From Syntrophaceae bacterium UBA6087 (GTDB lineage: Bacteria; Desulfobacterota; Desulfomonilia; UBA1062), in assembly GCA_002448235.1 (NCBI GenBank), contig DIXF01000002.1, forward strand, positions 186,001-250,000: a stretch of 64,000 bases of DNA, given 5' to 3'. A program made the translations under genes and the position numbers. Below the pieces are notes generated by a model. That model was given only the letters and a program-made list of their open reading frames with translations. It made no database searches and had not been told where the DNA came from. Below are positions 26,017 through 35,250 of the stretch, piece by piece (within the stretch, counting starts at the first letter, position 1; the number at the start of each line of letters is the position of its first letter).

Positions 26017-26730
26017 ATGAGTCTACTGTATCTTATCCGTCACGGGCAGGCATCCTTCGGTGCAGACAACTACGACAAACTCTCTCCCATGGGCATAAAA
26101 CAGGCGTGTGTCCTGGGCGCTCACCTGGCGGATATCGGGGTGGTGCCGGATGCTGTCTATTCCGGCGCCATGTCGCGGCAGATGCATACCGCAGAAGATG
26201 TAAGGCGCTGTTACCGGGAAAGGGGTATTATTGTCCCCGAACTCGTTTTAAAGAACGGCCTCAATGAATTCGATTCTTCTTCGATCATTATCTCACAGCT
26301 GCCGGAAATGCAGGAACAGGACCCTCTTCTTGCAGAACACCTCCCCCGTATGTACGAGAGCAGGGAATCGTTCAAGCGCATCTTCGAAGGGGCAATGCTA
26401 AGGTGGGTATCCGGCGCATTCGACAAGCCGGGAGTGGAGAGCTGGAAAGACTTTTCAGCCAGGGTCAGCCTCTCGATCACGCAGATCATGGAGGAGCAGG
26501 GCAAGGGTAAGAACGTGTTTATCTTCACTTCGGGAGGGCCGATCGCGGCTGCGCTTCAGTTTGTCTTGAATCTTTCGCCGGAGACGGCCATCCGGCTCAA
26601 CTGGCAGATCGTAAACACCTCGTACGCCAAATTCATGTATAATGCCGGGCGTATCACGATGGCGTGTTTCAATTGTACTGCGCATCTGGAGCTGGAGCAG
26701 GAAAAGTCGGCACTCATCAGCTATCGATAA
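26017..26730 (+). CDS. Histidine phosphatase superfamily protein
   Basis: A 237-residue protein of the phosphoglycerate mutase-like fold. The RHGQ motif with the would-be phospho-histidine is at 8-11 (YLIRHGQASFG). The second catalytic histidine, normally HGG, is replaced by serine in FTSGGPIA (S172). Such SGG variants are known among uncharacterised family members near fatty-acid genes. It opens the operon containing the acyl-CoA dehydrogenase and kinases, so it may remove phosphate from a pathway intermediate or be a regulatory or inactive version. The transcript seems leaderless. Confidence 0.75.
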   Translation: MSLLYLIRHGQASFGADNYDKLSPMGIKQACVLGAHLADIGVVPDAVYSGAMSRQMHTAEDVRRCYRERGIIVPELVLKNGLNEFDSSSIIISQLPEMQEQDPLLAEHLPRMYESRESFKRIFEGAMLRWVSGAFDKPGVESWKDFSARVSLSITQIMEEQGKGKNVFIFTSGGPIAAALQFVLNLSPETAIRLNWQIVNTSYAKFMYNAGRITMACFNCTAHLELEQEKSALISYR

Positions 26731-26751
26731 AAAAACAGGAGGAGGATGTAT

Positions 26752-27960
<1,209 letters not shown>

Positions 27961-27979
27961 AGTAAGAAGGGGATGCCGT

Positions 27980-28669
27980 TTGACGTTTGAGACTTTCAAG
28001 GAATCGGTCCAGCTTTCCATCGAGAATATCTGCCAGCGGCTTCTGGCGGAAAACCGTGACCGAATCAAGATCAAGAAGGAAAAGGTTGCGGTAAAGAACC
28101 TCGTGAAGATCTTCGAGGCAGCCCTTCGCATCAGCAATCAGAAAGGCTTCGCCTCCATGAGCCTTCGCGATTTGAGCAGCGAGGCTGGCTTGAGCATGGG
28201 CGCCCTGTATTCATACATTTCGAGCAAGGAAGAGCTCCTCGACATGATCCTGAAACAGGGCAGATCCTTCATATTCCGGATCCTGGACGAGTATCTGCAA
28301 GGTATAGAGGACCCGGGTGCGAAACTCGAACAGGGTATCCAGGCACACCTGTACTTAAGCGAGGTCATGCAGCCCTGGTTCTATTTTTCCTACATGGAGC
28401 CCAAGAACCTGCCAAAACAGGTACACCGGAACGCCATTGAGGCAGAGTTGTTCACTGAGCAGGTCTTCACCGAGATCATCGAGGAAGGCATCAGGAAAGG
28501 CGTTTTCCGGCAGGTGAATCCCCAGCTCTGCGCAGCAGCCGTCAAGGCAATGCTCCAGGACTGGTATCTCAAACGGTGGAAGTACGAACGTCGAAAGGTA
28601 ACGGTAGAGGAATACGCGAAGTTTGTCATGGACCTAGTTTCAGCCTATCTGAGGAAAAAGGGACAATAG
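27980..28669 (+). CDS. TetR family transcriptional regulator
   Basis: A 229-residue regulator. The TetR helix-turn-helix lies at about 40-90 (IFEAALRISNQKGFASMSL, then SEAGLSMGALYSYISSKEEL). The ligand-binding part is helical. About 38 residues precede the DNA-binding domain, longer than usual. The start is TTG at 27980 behind AAGAAGGGG; no ATG is available in frame nearby. Placed inside the acyl-CoA operon, it is likely to sense an acyl-CoA intermediate and control this operon or etfBA, as FadR/PsrA-like TetR proteins do. Confidence 0.88.
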   Translation: MTFETFKESVQLSIENICQRLLAENRDRIKIKKEKVAVKNLVKIFEAALRISNQKGFASMSLRDLSSEAGLSMGALYSYISSKEELLDMILKQGRSFIFRILDEYLQGIEDPGAKLEQGIQAHLYLSEVMQPWFYFSYMEPKNLPKQVHRNAIEAELFTEQVFTEIIEEGIRKGVFRQVNPQLCAAAVKAMLQDWYLKRWKYERRKVTVEEYAKFVMDLVSAYLRKKGQ

Positions 28670-28683
28670 GAAGGATATCTCAT

Positions 28684-29751
28684 ATGGATTTCAGCGACAA
28701 GGCAGTAGGCGTACGGCAGGGGGAAGAGCTGGATACGGGCAGGGTAGGCGAATATTTACGCGAATGTATTTCGGGACTCTCCGGAGATATGGCGGTAGAG
28801 CAGTTCCCCAGCGGCTATTCCAACCTTACCTACCTCATAAAAGTGGGAAAAACGGATCTGGTCTTAAGGAGGCCTCCGTTCGGAAGAAAAGCGAAAACAG
28901 CCCACGACATGGGCAGGGAGTACCGTATCCTGACTGCCCTGAAGCCGGTCTTTCCGTACTGTCCGGAGCCCCTCCTCTATACCGAGGACGAAAGCGTCAT
29001 GGGATGCCCGTTCTACGTCATGGAGCGCATTCCCGGCATCATCCTGAGAAAGAATCCGCCCAAGGGGCTCGAATTCAGTGCTGAACAGATGAAGGCATTA
29101 TGCGAGAACCTGCTCGATGTTCAATTCAAGCTCCATTCGATAGATTACAGGGCCATCGGCCTTGAGGGCTTCGGCAAACCCGAAGGATATGTAAAGAGGC
29201 AGGTTCAGGGGTGGTCCGAACGCTACCGGGCAGCGAAGACGCCGGACGCCCCCGATTTTGAATACATCATGCAGTGGCTCGGCGAAAAGATGCCGCCTGA
29301 GTCCAAGAAGCCCGGCGTCATTCACAACGACTACAAGTTCGACAATGTAGTGCTCAATCCCGATAACCCCTTGGAAATCATCGGTGTGCTGGACTGGGAG
29401 ATGGCGACCATCGGAGACCCGCTCATGGACCTGGGCAGCTCGCTCGGTTACTGGGTTCAGAAGGATGACCCGGCAGACTTCCAGGCTGCCAGGATGCTTC
29501 CCACGACGCTGCCCGGAGCACTGACCCGGGACGAGATGGTGACGCGGTACGCCAGGCTCGCAGGGATCAGCATCGATAATTTCGACTTCTACTTGGGCTT
29601 CGGGCTGTTCCGCCTCGCAGTTATCGCCCAGCAGATCTATTACCGGTTCTACCACGGACAGACCAAGGACGAGCGCTTCAAGCTGCTGATTTTTGCGATA
29701 CACATCCTCGAACAGGCTGCCCGGAGAGTGATAAAAGAAAGTAAAATGTGA
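28684..29751 (+). CDS. Acyl-CoA-linked kinase, LvaA/ACAD10-type (copy 1)
   Basis: A 355-residue protein of the aminoglycoside phosphotransferase fold. It has an ATP-site strand LVLRRPPFG, the catalytic loop HNDYKFDN with D216, and the metal aspartate in LDWEMATIGDP (D237). This family is the kinase half of ACAD10 and ACAD11 and of bacterial LvaA, which phosphorylates 4-hydroxyacyl-CoA. It is about three-quarters identical by eye to the gene at 29816, including a 112-nt stretch with no differences. The ATG at 28684 follows AGGAAGGA. Confidence 0.85.
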   Translation: MDFSDKAVGVRQGEELDTGRVGEYLRECISGLSGDMAVEQFPSGYSNLTYLIKVGKTDLVLRRPPFGRKAKTAHDMGREYRILTALKPVFPYCPEPLLYTEDESVMGCPFYVMERIPGIILRKNPPKGLEFSAEQMKALCENLLDVQFKLHSIDYRAIGLEGFGKPEGYVKRQVQGWSERYRAAKTPDAPDFEYIMQWLGEKMPPESKKPGVIHNDYKFDNVVLNPDNPLEIIGVLDWEMATIGDPLMDLGSSLGYWVQKDDPADFQAARMLPTTLPGALTRDEMVTRYARLAGISIDNFDFYLGFGLFRLAVIAQQIYYRFYHGQTKDERFKLLIFAIHILEQAARRVIKESKM

Positions 29752-29754
29752 GCT

Positions 29755-29768
29755 GCGGGAGCTCCCGC
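29755..29768. repeat. Perfect palindrome between the two kinase genes
   Basis: GCGGGAGCTCCCGC is a 14-bp perfect palindrome that would fold in RNA as a 5-bp stem with an AGCT loop. It sits 3 nt after the first kinase stop and is followed by CGGCATGACAG, which gives it the look of a degenerate intergenic repetitive element. It is the only copy I noticed in the window. It may reduce read-through or stabilise the upstream message. Confidence 0.4.
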
Positions 29769-29815
29769 CGGCATGACAGATCGATCTTCATTCCTTGCGG
29801 TAAGGAGGGAAGCTG

Positions 29816-30883
29816 ATGAATGTAATGGATAAGCCGACCACGGTCCGGCAGGGAGAAGAACTTGATCTCAAGGCGGTGGAGCGGTTTCTGAAAGACAACA
29901 TCGCGGGCTTGAGCGGGGCTCTTGTCGTAGAGCAGTTCCCAAGCGGATTCTCCAACCTTACCTATCTGATACGGGTAGGAGATAAGGAGCTGGTCTTAAG
30001 GAGACCCCCCTTCGGGAGAAAGGCCAAGACCGCCCACGACATGGGCAGAGAGAACCGTATCCTGACGGCCTTGAACCCGGTTTTCCCCTACTGCCCCAAG
30101 CCCCTTCTCTACACCGAGGATGAAAAGGTCATGGGATGCCCGTTTTATGTCATGGAGCGCATACCGGGGATCATCCTGAGGAAAGAGCTCCCGAAAGGCC
30201 TTACCTTAAGCCCGGATGAGATGCGTAAACTCTGCGAGAACCTGCTGGATGTCCAGTATAAACTTCACTCCATCGACTACAAGTCCATCGGTCTGGAAGG
30301 GTTCGGCAAGCCTGAAGGGTATGTAATGAGGCAGGTTCAAGGATGGTCCGAGCGTTACCGGGCAGCGAGGACACCGGATGCCCCGGACTTCGAGGACGTC
30401 ATGCAATGGCTCGGCGACAAGATGCCGCCGGACTCTCCCCGGCACGCCATCATTCACAACGACTACAAGTTCGACAATGTAGTGCTCAATCCCGATAACC
30501 CCTTGGAAATCATCGGTGTGCTGGACTGGGAGATGGCGACCATCGGAGACCCGCTCATGGATCTGGGCAGCTCTCTTGGCTATTGGGTCCAGAACGACGA
30601 CCCCCGGGAAGTCCAGGCGATCGGCATGCTCCCGACGAATCTTCCCGGGGCCCTTACCCGGCAGGAAATGGTCCGCCGCTACGCAGCGAAGGCGGGCCAT
30701 GCGATCGACAGCTTCGATTTTTATCTATGCTTCGGCGTATTCAGGATAGCGGTCATCCTCCAGCAGATATACTACCGGTTCTACCACGGCCAGACGCAAG
30801 ACCAGCGGTTCAAGATGCTCATATTCGGCGTGCACATCATTGACGGGATGACGAAAAAGATGATCGAACAATCTGAACTATAG
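29816..30883 (+). CDS. Acyl-CoA-linked kinase, LvaA/ACAD10-type (copy 2)
   Basis: A 355-residue paralogue of the preceding gene with the same motifs (LVLRRPPFG, HNDYKFDN, LDWEMATIGDP) and the same length, arisen by tandem duplication. Differences cluster near the N terminus, in the 200-212 linker and after residue 250, so substrate preference may differ. A good ribosome site (AAGGAGGG) precedes the ATG. Both copies keep all catalytic residues, so both are expected to be active kinases on hydroxyacyl-CoA substrates. The alternative is another small-molecule phosphotransferase. Confidence 0.85.
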   Translation: MNVMDKPTTVRQGEELDLKAVERFLKDNIAGLSGALVVEQFPSGFSNLTYLIRVGDKELVLRRPPFGRKAKTAHDMGRENRILTALNPVFPYCPKPLLYTEDEKVMGCPFYVMERIPGIILRKELPKGLTLSPDEMRKLCENLLDVQYKLHSIDYKSIGLEGFGKPEGYVMRQVQGWSERYRAARTPDAPDFEDVMQWLGDKMPPDSPRHAIIHNDYKFDNVVLNPDNPLEIIGVLDWEMATIGDPLMDLGSSLGYWVQNDDPREVQAIGMLPTNLPGALTRQEMVRRYAAKAGHAIDSFDFYLCFGVFRIAVILQQIYYRFYHGQTQDQRFKMLIFGVHIIDGMTKKMIEQSEL

Positions 30884-30895
30884 AGGGGAGACGAT

Positions 30896-31660
30896 ATGGA
30901 TAAGGTAGATTTCCGGCTGGATGGGAAGGTTGCTCTGATCACCGGAGCGAGCAGGGGCATCGGCGAGGCCATAGCAGTTACCTTGGCAGATTACGGGGCG
31001 CACTGCATCCTGGTGAGCAGAAAAGAGGATGCGCTCAAAGGCGTAGCAGAGAAGATCGCCTCCCGCGGAGGCAAGGCGGATGTGATGGCCTGCCATGTAG
31101 GGAACCTCGATCAGATAGAAGGGCTTTTCGCAAAGGTTCGCGATAAGTTCGGGAAGCTCCACATCCTCGTCAACAATGCTGCAACCAACCCCTATTTCGG
31201 CGAAATGCTCGGCGCAGACCCGGGTATATGGGACAAGACCTTCGACGTGAACCTCAAAGGCCCGTTCTTTCTCGTCCAGAAAGCCGCCAAGCTCATGATC
31301 GAAGCAGGGGGAGGCTCTGTGGTGAACGTCTCTTCCATAAACGGCATAAAGCCTGCGCCTTTCCAGGGTATTTACTCCATCACCAAGGCAGGACTGATCT
31401 CCATGACCATGGCCTTCGCCAAGGAGCTTGCAAGTAAGAACATCCGGGTAAATGCCCTTCTTCCGGGCCTGGTGGATACGAATTTCTCGAAGGCCATCAT
31501 GGACAACGAGATGATCTACGATTATGCGGTAAAAATGATTCCCATGGGAAGGCACGGCCAGCCCATGGAGATAGCGGGGGCAGTGCTTTATCTGGTATCG
31601 GATGCCGCTCCTTTCACGACAGGATCGTGCATGGTGGTAGACGGCGGCGCCCTGGCATAA
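30896..31660 (+). CDS. Short-chain dehydrogenase/reductase
   Basis: A 254-residue classical SDR. The cofactor motif GASRGIG is at 17-23, then NNAATNP, the catalytic serine in VNVSSINGI and the YxxxK pair in YSITKAG. The substrate loop and C terminus (MVVDGGALA) are typical of FabG-like and 3-oxoacyl reductases. In this operon it could reduce a 4-oxoacyl-CoA (LvaD-like) or interconvert 3-hydroxy and 3-oxo thioesters. It lies 12 nt after the second kinase with a GGGGAGACG ribosome site. Confidence 0.9.
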   Translation: MDKVDFRLDGKVALITGASRGIGEAIAVTLADYGAHCILVSRKEDALKGVAEKIASRGGKADVMACHVGNLDQIEGLFAKVRDKFGKLHILVNNAATNPYFGEMLGADPGIWDKTFDVNLKGPFFLVQKAAKLMIEAGGGSVVNVSSINGIKPAPFQGIYSITKAGLISMTMAFAKELASKNIRVNALLPGLVDTNFSKAIMDNEMIYDYAVKMIPMGRHGQPMEIAGAVLYLVSDAAPFTTGSCMVVDGGALA

Positions 31661-31737
31661 ACCCGCTCTGCTCCTACATGCATGAGAAAAACGGTATCAA
31701 CGCTTTTATTAAGAACATCTTCTGAAGGAGGATTTGC

Positions 31738-32655
31738 ATGAACGTGTCTGATATCAAGCGGGTTCTTATTCTCGGTGCCGGCACCATGGGACAGCAGATC
31801 GGGTTTACCTGCGCCATGCACGGATATGACGTGGTGATGTATGACATCTCCGAAAGCGTCCTGGACAAGTCGCTCAAGCGGATGAGGAAGCTCGGCGACT
31901 GGTTCGTTTCTTTCGGACGGATCACTCCCGAGGGGCTGGACGAGATCATGGAGAGGATTTCCGTAACCTCGGACCCGAAAGAAGCGGCCCGGGACACGGA
32001 CTTCATAAGCGAATCCGTACCGGAAGATCCGGAGATCAAAGGAAAGGTTTTTGCACAGTTCAATGAGCTCTGCCCAGAGCGCACCATTTTCACCACGAAC
32101 ACCTCCATGCTCGTACCCTCACAGTTTGCCGGAAAGACCGGGAGGCCTGAAAAATTCGCAGCGCTGCACTTTCATGACCTGAGGATCTCGAACGTAGTGG
32201 ATGTCATGCCCCATCCGGGGACGTCCAGCGAGGTGACTGACCTCGTGTGCGACTTTGCGAAAAGCATCGGGCAGATCGTCATCATGCTCCACAGGGAAAA
32301 CAACGGCTATGTATTCAACACCATGCTGTCGAGCCTCTTCTTTTCGGCGCTGACGCTTGCGTCAAAAAACGTCGCCACAGTCGAAGATATCGACCGTTCC
32401 TGGATGGGCGTCATGCATACCCCCATCGGCCCGTTCGGCATCATGGACCAGGTAGGTCTCTCAACTGTATGGACCATCACGGATTACTGGGCAAAGAAGG
32501 CAGCCGACAAGCAGGCCCAGGCAAATGCCGATTTTCTGAAAGGGTATGTGGACAAGGGATTCCTTGGCTTCAAGACCGGTGAAGGCTTTTATACCTATCC
32601 GCACCCTGCGTATGCCGACCCCGGATTCCTCACCGGCGAAAAAAAGGCGAAATAG
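31738..32655 (+). CDS. 3-hydroxyacyl-CoA dehydrogenase family protein
   Basis: A 305-residue NAD-dependent dehydrogenase. The dinucleotide motif LGAGTMGQQIG starts near residue 12. The catalytic histidine region is ALHFHDLRISNVVDVM, and the helical C-terminal domain contains HTPIGPFGIMDQVG with the GFLGFKTGEGFYTY end. It oxidises (S)-3-hydroxyacyl-CoA to the 3-oxo form in beta-oxidation. As last gene of the operon it is followed by a hairpin terminator. In many such enzymes the motif is HFFNP; here HFHDL suggests a divergent substrate class. Confidence 0.88.
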   Translation: MNVSDIKRVLILGAGTMGQQIGFTCAMHGYDVVMYDISESVLDKSLKRMRKLGDWFVSFGRITPEGLDEIMERISVTSDPKEAARDTDFISESVPEDPEIKGKVFAQFNELCPERTIFTTNTSMLVPSQFAGKTGRPEKFAALHFHDLRISNVVDVMPHPGTSSEVTDLVCDFAKSIGQIVIMLHRENNGYVFNTMLSSLFFSALTLASKNVATVEDIDRSWMGVMHTPIGPFGIMDQVGLSTVWTITDYWAKKAADKQAQANADFLKGYVDKGFLGFKTGEGFYTYPHPAYADPGFLTGEKKAK

Positions 32656-32662
32656 CAAAAGA

Positions 32663-32685
32663 AGAGGGCCTTGCACAGGCCCTCT
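32663..32685 (+). terminator. Hairpin terminator of the acyl-CoA operon
   Basis: AGAGGGCC (32663-32670) pairs with GGCCCTCT (32678-32685) around a 7-nt loop, eight nt after the last stop codon. It is followed by CGATTTC, a short T-containing tail, so termination may be incomplete. Confidence 0.7.
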
Positions 32686-32986
32686 CGATTTCATACTCCA
32701 GATCCTGTTTTCCCCCTTTGCTTTTCACAAATATGGGCTCCTCATTCCCGATATCAGAAAAATGCAGGCCCTAGTGCGGACAATTTATTCATTAATTCAC
32801 ACTTCAGTATAAAACGATTTGAATGAGCTGTAAAATGACTTTCCATGCGGCTCCAGGGGTGGTAAGATATGTCAAAGATCGGCTGACATTACACGGATTG
32901 CAGGGGCATGAAAGAGAGAATGCACCCGTGGGAAGTGCAGGTGGTCTCATGAAAGAAAAAATACATGAACACCAAGGAGATGCGCC
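32686..32986. other. Intergenic stretch before the PHA locus
   Basis: About 300 bp with no supportable gene; only frames under 15 codons open with a usable start. It must hold the promoter of the synthase-like gene at 32987, but I see no convincing -35/-10 pair. A usable ribosome site (AAGGAGATGCG) precedes that gene. Confidence 0.5.
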
Positions 32987-34069
32987 ATGAAAACACCTTA
33001 TGAAGATTTAATGAGGTTTTTTGGTACCGCTCTATATAGTGGAACACCTGAATGGGTTTCGCCTAATTATGCGGTTTATGAGGACGATGCAGTCATCTTA
33101 AGGAGATTCGATACGGACAGAACAGGTGATCCGATTGTCATCCTTCCCCCTCAGGCAGGGCATCACTCGAGCATCGCCGACTATTCGCCCGATCAGAGTC
33201 TGGTGAAGACATGTCTTAAGAAGACAACAAAACCTGTCTATGTGGTCGAATGGAAGACAAGCACCCTGAAAAGAAAAAACGAAGCAATCAACGATCTGGT
33301 CAAACAGACGATGGTCTGTGTGAAAAAGGCAGGGGGAGGACGGCCGGTAATCCTTGCCGGGTTATGCCAGGGAGGATGGCTTGCAACGATTTATGCGGCG
33401 TTATTCCCTTATGATATACGAGCCCTCATTCTTGCGGCCTCTCCCATTGACTTTACCGCCGGGGGCGGGAAAATACAGGACATCGTAAACACCCTTCCGT
33501 TCTGGTACTATAAGTACATGGTAGACTGCAACAGCGGGAACATGTCGGGAGACGTCATGCTGATGGGGTGGAAGTTCATGAACTCCTATGACAGGTTCGT
33601 CAGGGATTACCTGAATCTCTGGGTCAATGTACGGGATGACGGTTTTCTGGAAAGGACCAAGAGATTCCGCCTCTGGTATGAGTATACTCAGGATATTTCG
33701 GGGAAATGGTATTTGGAGGCAGTGAAAGACCTTTTCACGGAAAACAAGATGATCATGGGCACTCTGAAGGTGCTCGGCGAATATGTCGATCTCAAGAAGA
33801 TCACCTGTCCGTTGGCGCTGCTTGCAGGGGAAAGAGATGATATTACGCTTGTTCCGCAGGTTCATAACCTTGAAAAGTATGCATCAACCCCCGAAGAGCA
33901 TATCTTTAAAGCAGTGATCCCCCAGGCCGGGCATATTTCCGTGTTCATGGGCAAGCGGGCTCTCCAGTACGAGTGGCCGGAGGCCTTGGATTTCATCGAG
34001 AACGCAATGTCCCGAACGGGCAGCGAGCCTTCGCCCGATACCACAGGATATAAGAAAAAAGCAGCCTGA
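32987..34069 (+). CDS. PHA synthase-family alpha/beta hydrolase
   Basis: A 360-residue alpha/beta hydrolase of the PhaC family. The nucleophile box is GLCQGG with a cysteine (C127), as in polymerising synthases and unlike serine hydrolases. The acid is in GERDDIT and the histidine in QAGHISVF. Its length equals class III PhaC but it has no PhaE neighbour on this strand. It may be a second synthase, a depolymerase-like enzyme or a thioesterase on PHA intermediates. It stands alone, convergent with phaR. Confidence 0.78.
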   Translation: MKTPYEDLMRFFGTALYSGTPEWVSPNYAVYEDDAVILRRFDTDRTGDPIVILPPQAGHHSSIADYSPDQSLVKTCLKKTTKPVYVVEWKTSTLKRKNEAINDLVKQTMVCVKKAGGGRPVILAGLCQGGWLATIYAALFPYDIRALILAASPIDFTAGGGKIQDIVNTLPFWYYKYMVDCNSGNMSGDVMLMGWKFMNSYDRFVRDYLNLWVNVRDDGFLERTKRFRLWYEYTQDISGKWYLEAVKDLFTENKMIMGTLKVLGEYVDLKKITCPLALLAGERDDITLVPQVHNLEKYASTPEEHIFKAVIPQAGHISVFMGKRALQYEWPEALDFIENAMSRTGSEPSPDTTGYKKKAA

Positions 34070-34104
34070 TAAAAGACGACGGGAAGGATTTGCGCAGGAC
34101 TTTA

Positions 34105-34581
34105 TTACTTCTTGCCTTTGTCCTTCCCGTTGTGCTCTTCTGTCGGCTCGCTTGAGCAAGAGCCCAGAGATGACATGTCAGAGAACGTCTTTCGGGCCAT
34201 ATTCGAGTAGTCGAGCTGCATATCGATCCATTTGCCGAACTGCTCATCCGCAACCTTCTTGAACTGGAGGTAGCTGCCGATGACCTGCTGCAGGTATTTC
34301 TCGAAGAATTCCTGCAGCACGTTCCCGCCATAGCGGATGATAAGATGGAGAAGGCTAACCGGGAGCAGGGCGTTTTTGTTTCTGGCCTGTTCAAGAACGA
34401 TCTGGGTAAGTATATAGGCCGTCACGTCTTCTTTTGTCTGCGCGTCGACCACTTCAACCTCGATGCCCTGCTTGATCGTATCTGCAACTTCATTCAAGGT
34501 AATATACGTACTCCGTGCTGTATCGTACAGGCGGCGGTTCCCATATTTTTTCAAAAGCAGCTTTCCTGTGTTTTCGGTCAT
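34105..34581 (-). CDS. phaR: Polyhydroxyalkanoate synthesis regulator PhaR
   Basis: A 158-residue regulator. The N-terminal DNA-binding domain KKYGNRRLYDTARSTYITL is the signature of PhaR, followed by the accumulation-regulatory domain (about 60-120). PhaR represses phasin and its own gene and is released by binding to nascent PHA. It faces away from the phasin genes across a 350-bp AT-rich spacer that contains palindromes built on TGC/GCA half-sites, the type of target described for PhaR in other bacteria. The C terminus is charged and short. Confidence 0.92.
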   Translation of the reverse strand: MTENTGKLLLKKYGNRRLYDTARSTYITLNEVADTIKQGIEVEVVDAQTKEDVTAYILTQIVLEQARNKNALLPVSLLHLIIRYGGNVLQEFFEKYLQQVIGSYLQFKKVADEQFGKWIDMQLDYSNMARKTFSDMSSLGSCSSEPTEEHNGKDKGKK

Positions 34582-34700
34582 GGACGCCTTTGTTTCCTCT
34601 GCCCTGTCCGGGTGGGTAAACGATCTCCGGAAAAGCGAATCCGGACATCGTGAACATGAAAATAGTCATTATAATTATATCCCAGATACATATAATAATC

Positions 34701-34717
34701 GCATGTCATGCTGCAAC
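34701..34717. promoter_or_regulatory. Possible PhaR site on the phaR side of the spacer
   Basis: GCATGTCATGC (34701-34711) is a perfect 11-nt palindrome, directly followed by TGCAAC (34712-34717), the same half-site seen in the palindrome at 34835. It lies about 120 nt before the phaR start. Autoregulation is inferred from known PhaR biology; the site itself is only suggestive. Confidence 0.35.
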
Positions 34718-34834
34718 AAAAAAAGCACTTATCATCATCTTAAAACCAATGGATATGTTTATATAATAAAAAAAGAACAATAATAAAAGATATTAATATT
34801 TATTCACACAGAATTTAAGCATGACAGTCGCTAT

Positions 34835-34884
34835 GTTGCAATGCAACAAATCAACCTTGACAAAACAAGAGGTGATCCTATTAT
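34835..34884 (+). promoter_or_regulatory. Phasin promoter with adjacent PhaR-type palindrome
   Basis: GTTGCAATGCAAC (34835-34847) is a perfect palindrome with one central base, of the TGC-N3-GCA form reported for PhaR operators. Nine nt later comes a strong promoter, TTGACA (34857-34862) with TATTAT (34879-34884) at 16-nt spacing. The first phasin-like gene begins at 34932 after GGGGGATTGGGAG. The arrangement fits PhaR repression of phasin genes. Confidence 0.55.
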
Positions 34885-34931
34885 TGGATTGAGATTCACA
34901 TTTCTTAAAAACACTGAAGGGGGATTGGGAG

Positions 34932-35210
34932 ATGGATATGAGGACAATCATGCTGCAGATGATTGATTTGCAGAGGGCCACCTTTGACAATGGATACGAG
35001 GCCGTTGTCACAGTGCAGGACCAGACAGAGAAAGCATTCAATACCATTATGGATCAGTCTACATGGCTTCCTTCAGAAAGCAGGGGCGTTATGAAAGAGT
35101 GGTTCAGAATGTTCAAGAAAGGCAGGAATGATTTCAAAAAGGTCATGGATGAAGGATACAATCATATTGGGTGGTACATCGACTCAGCATTCGGCAGGAC
35201 GCTGCATTAA
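34932..35210 (+). CDS. Small phasin-like granule protein (paralogue 1)
   Basis: A 92-residue amphipathic helical protein. It shares with the products of 35251 and 36310 the pattern MxDxQ[KR]xxFDN near the N terminus, a central helix with QxxTEK, W/M-LP[SE]E and a KKGR[ND]DFKK block. Phasins coat PHA granules and have little sequence conservation, so the call rests on this pattern, the position after phaR, and the synthase genes downstream. No signal or membrane segment is present. Confidence 0.68.
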   Translation: MDMRTIMLQMIDLQRATFDNGYEAVVTVQDQTEKAFNTIMDQSTWLPSESRGVMKEWFRMFKKGRNDFKKVMDEGYNHIGWYIDSAFGRTLH

Positions 35211-35250
35211 AGAATGCTTTCATGAGATCATAGCGAAAAAGGAGAAAGAT

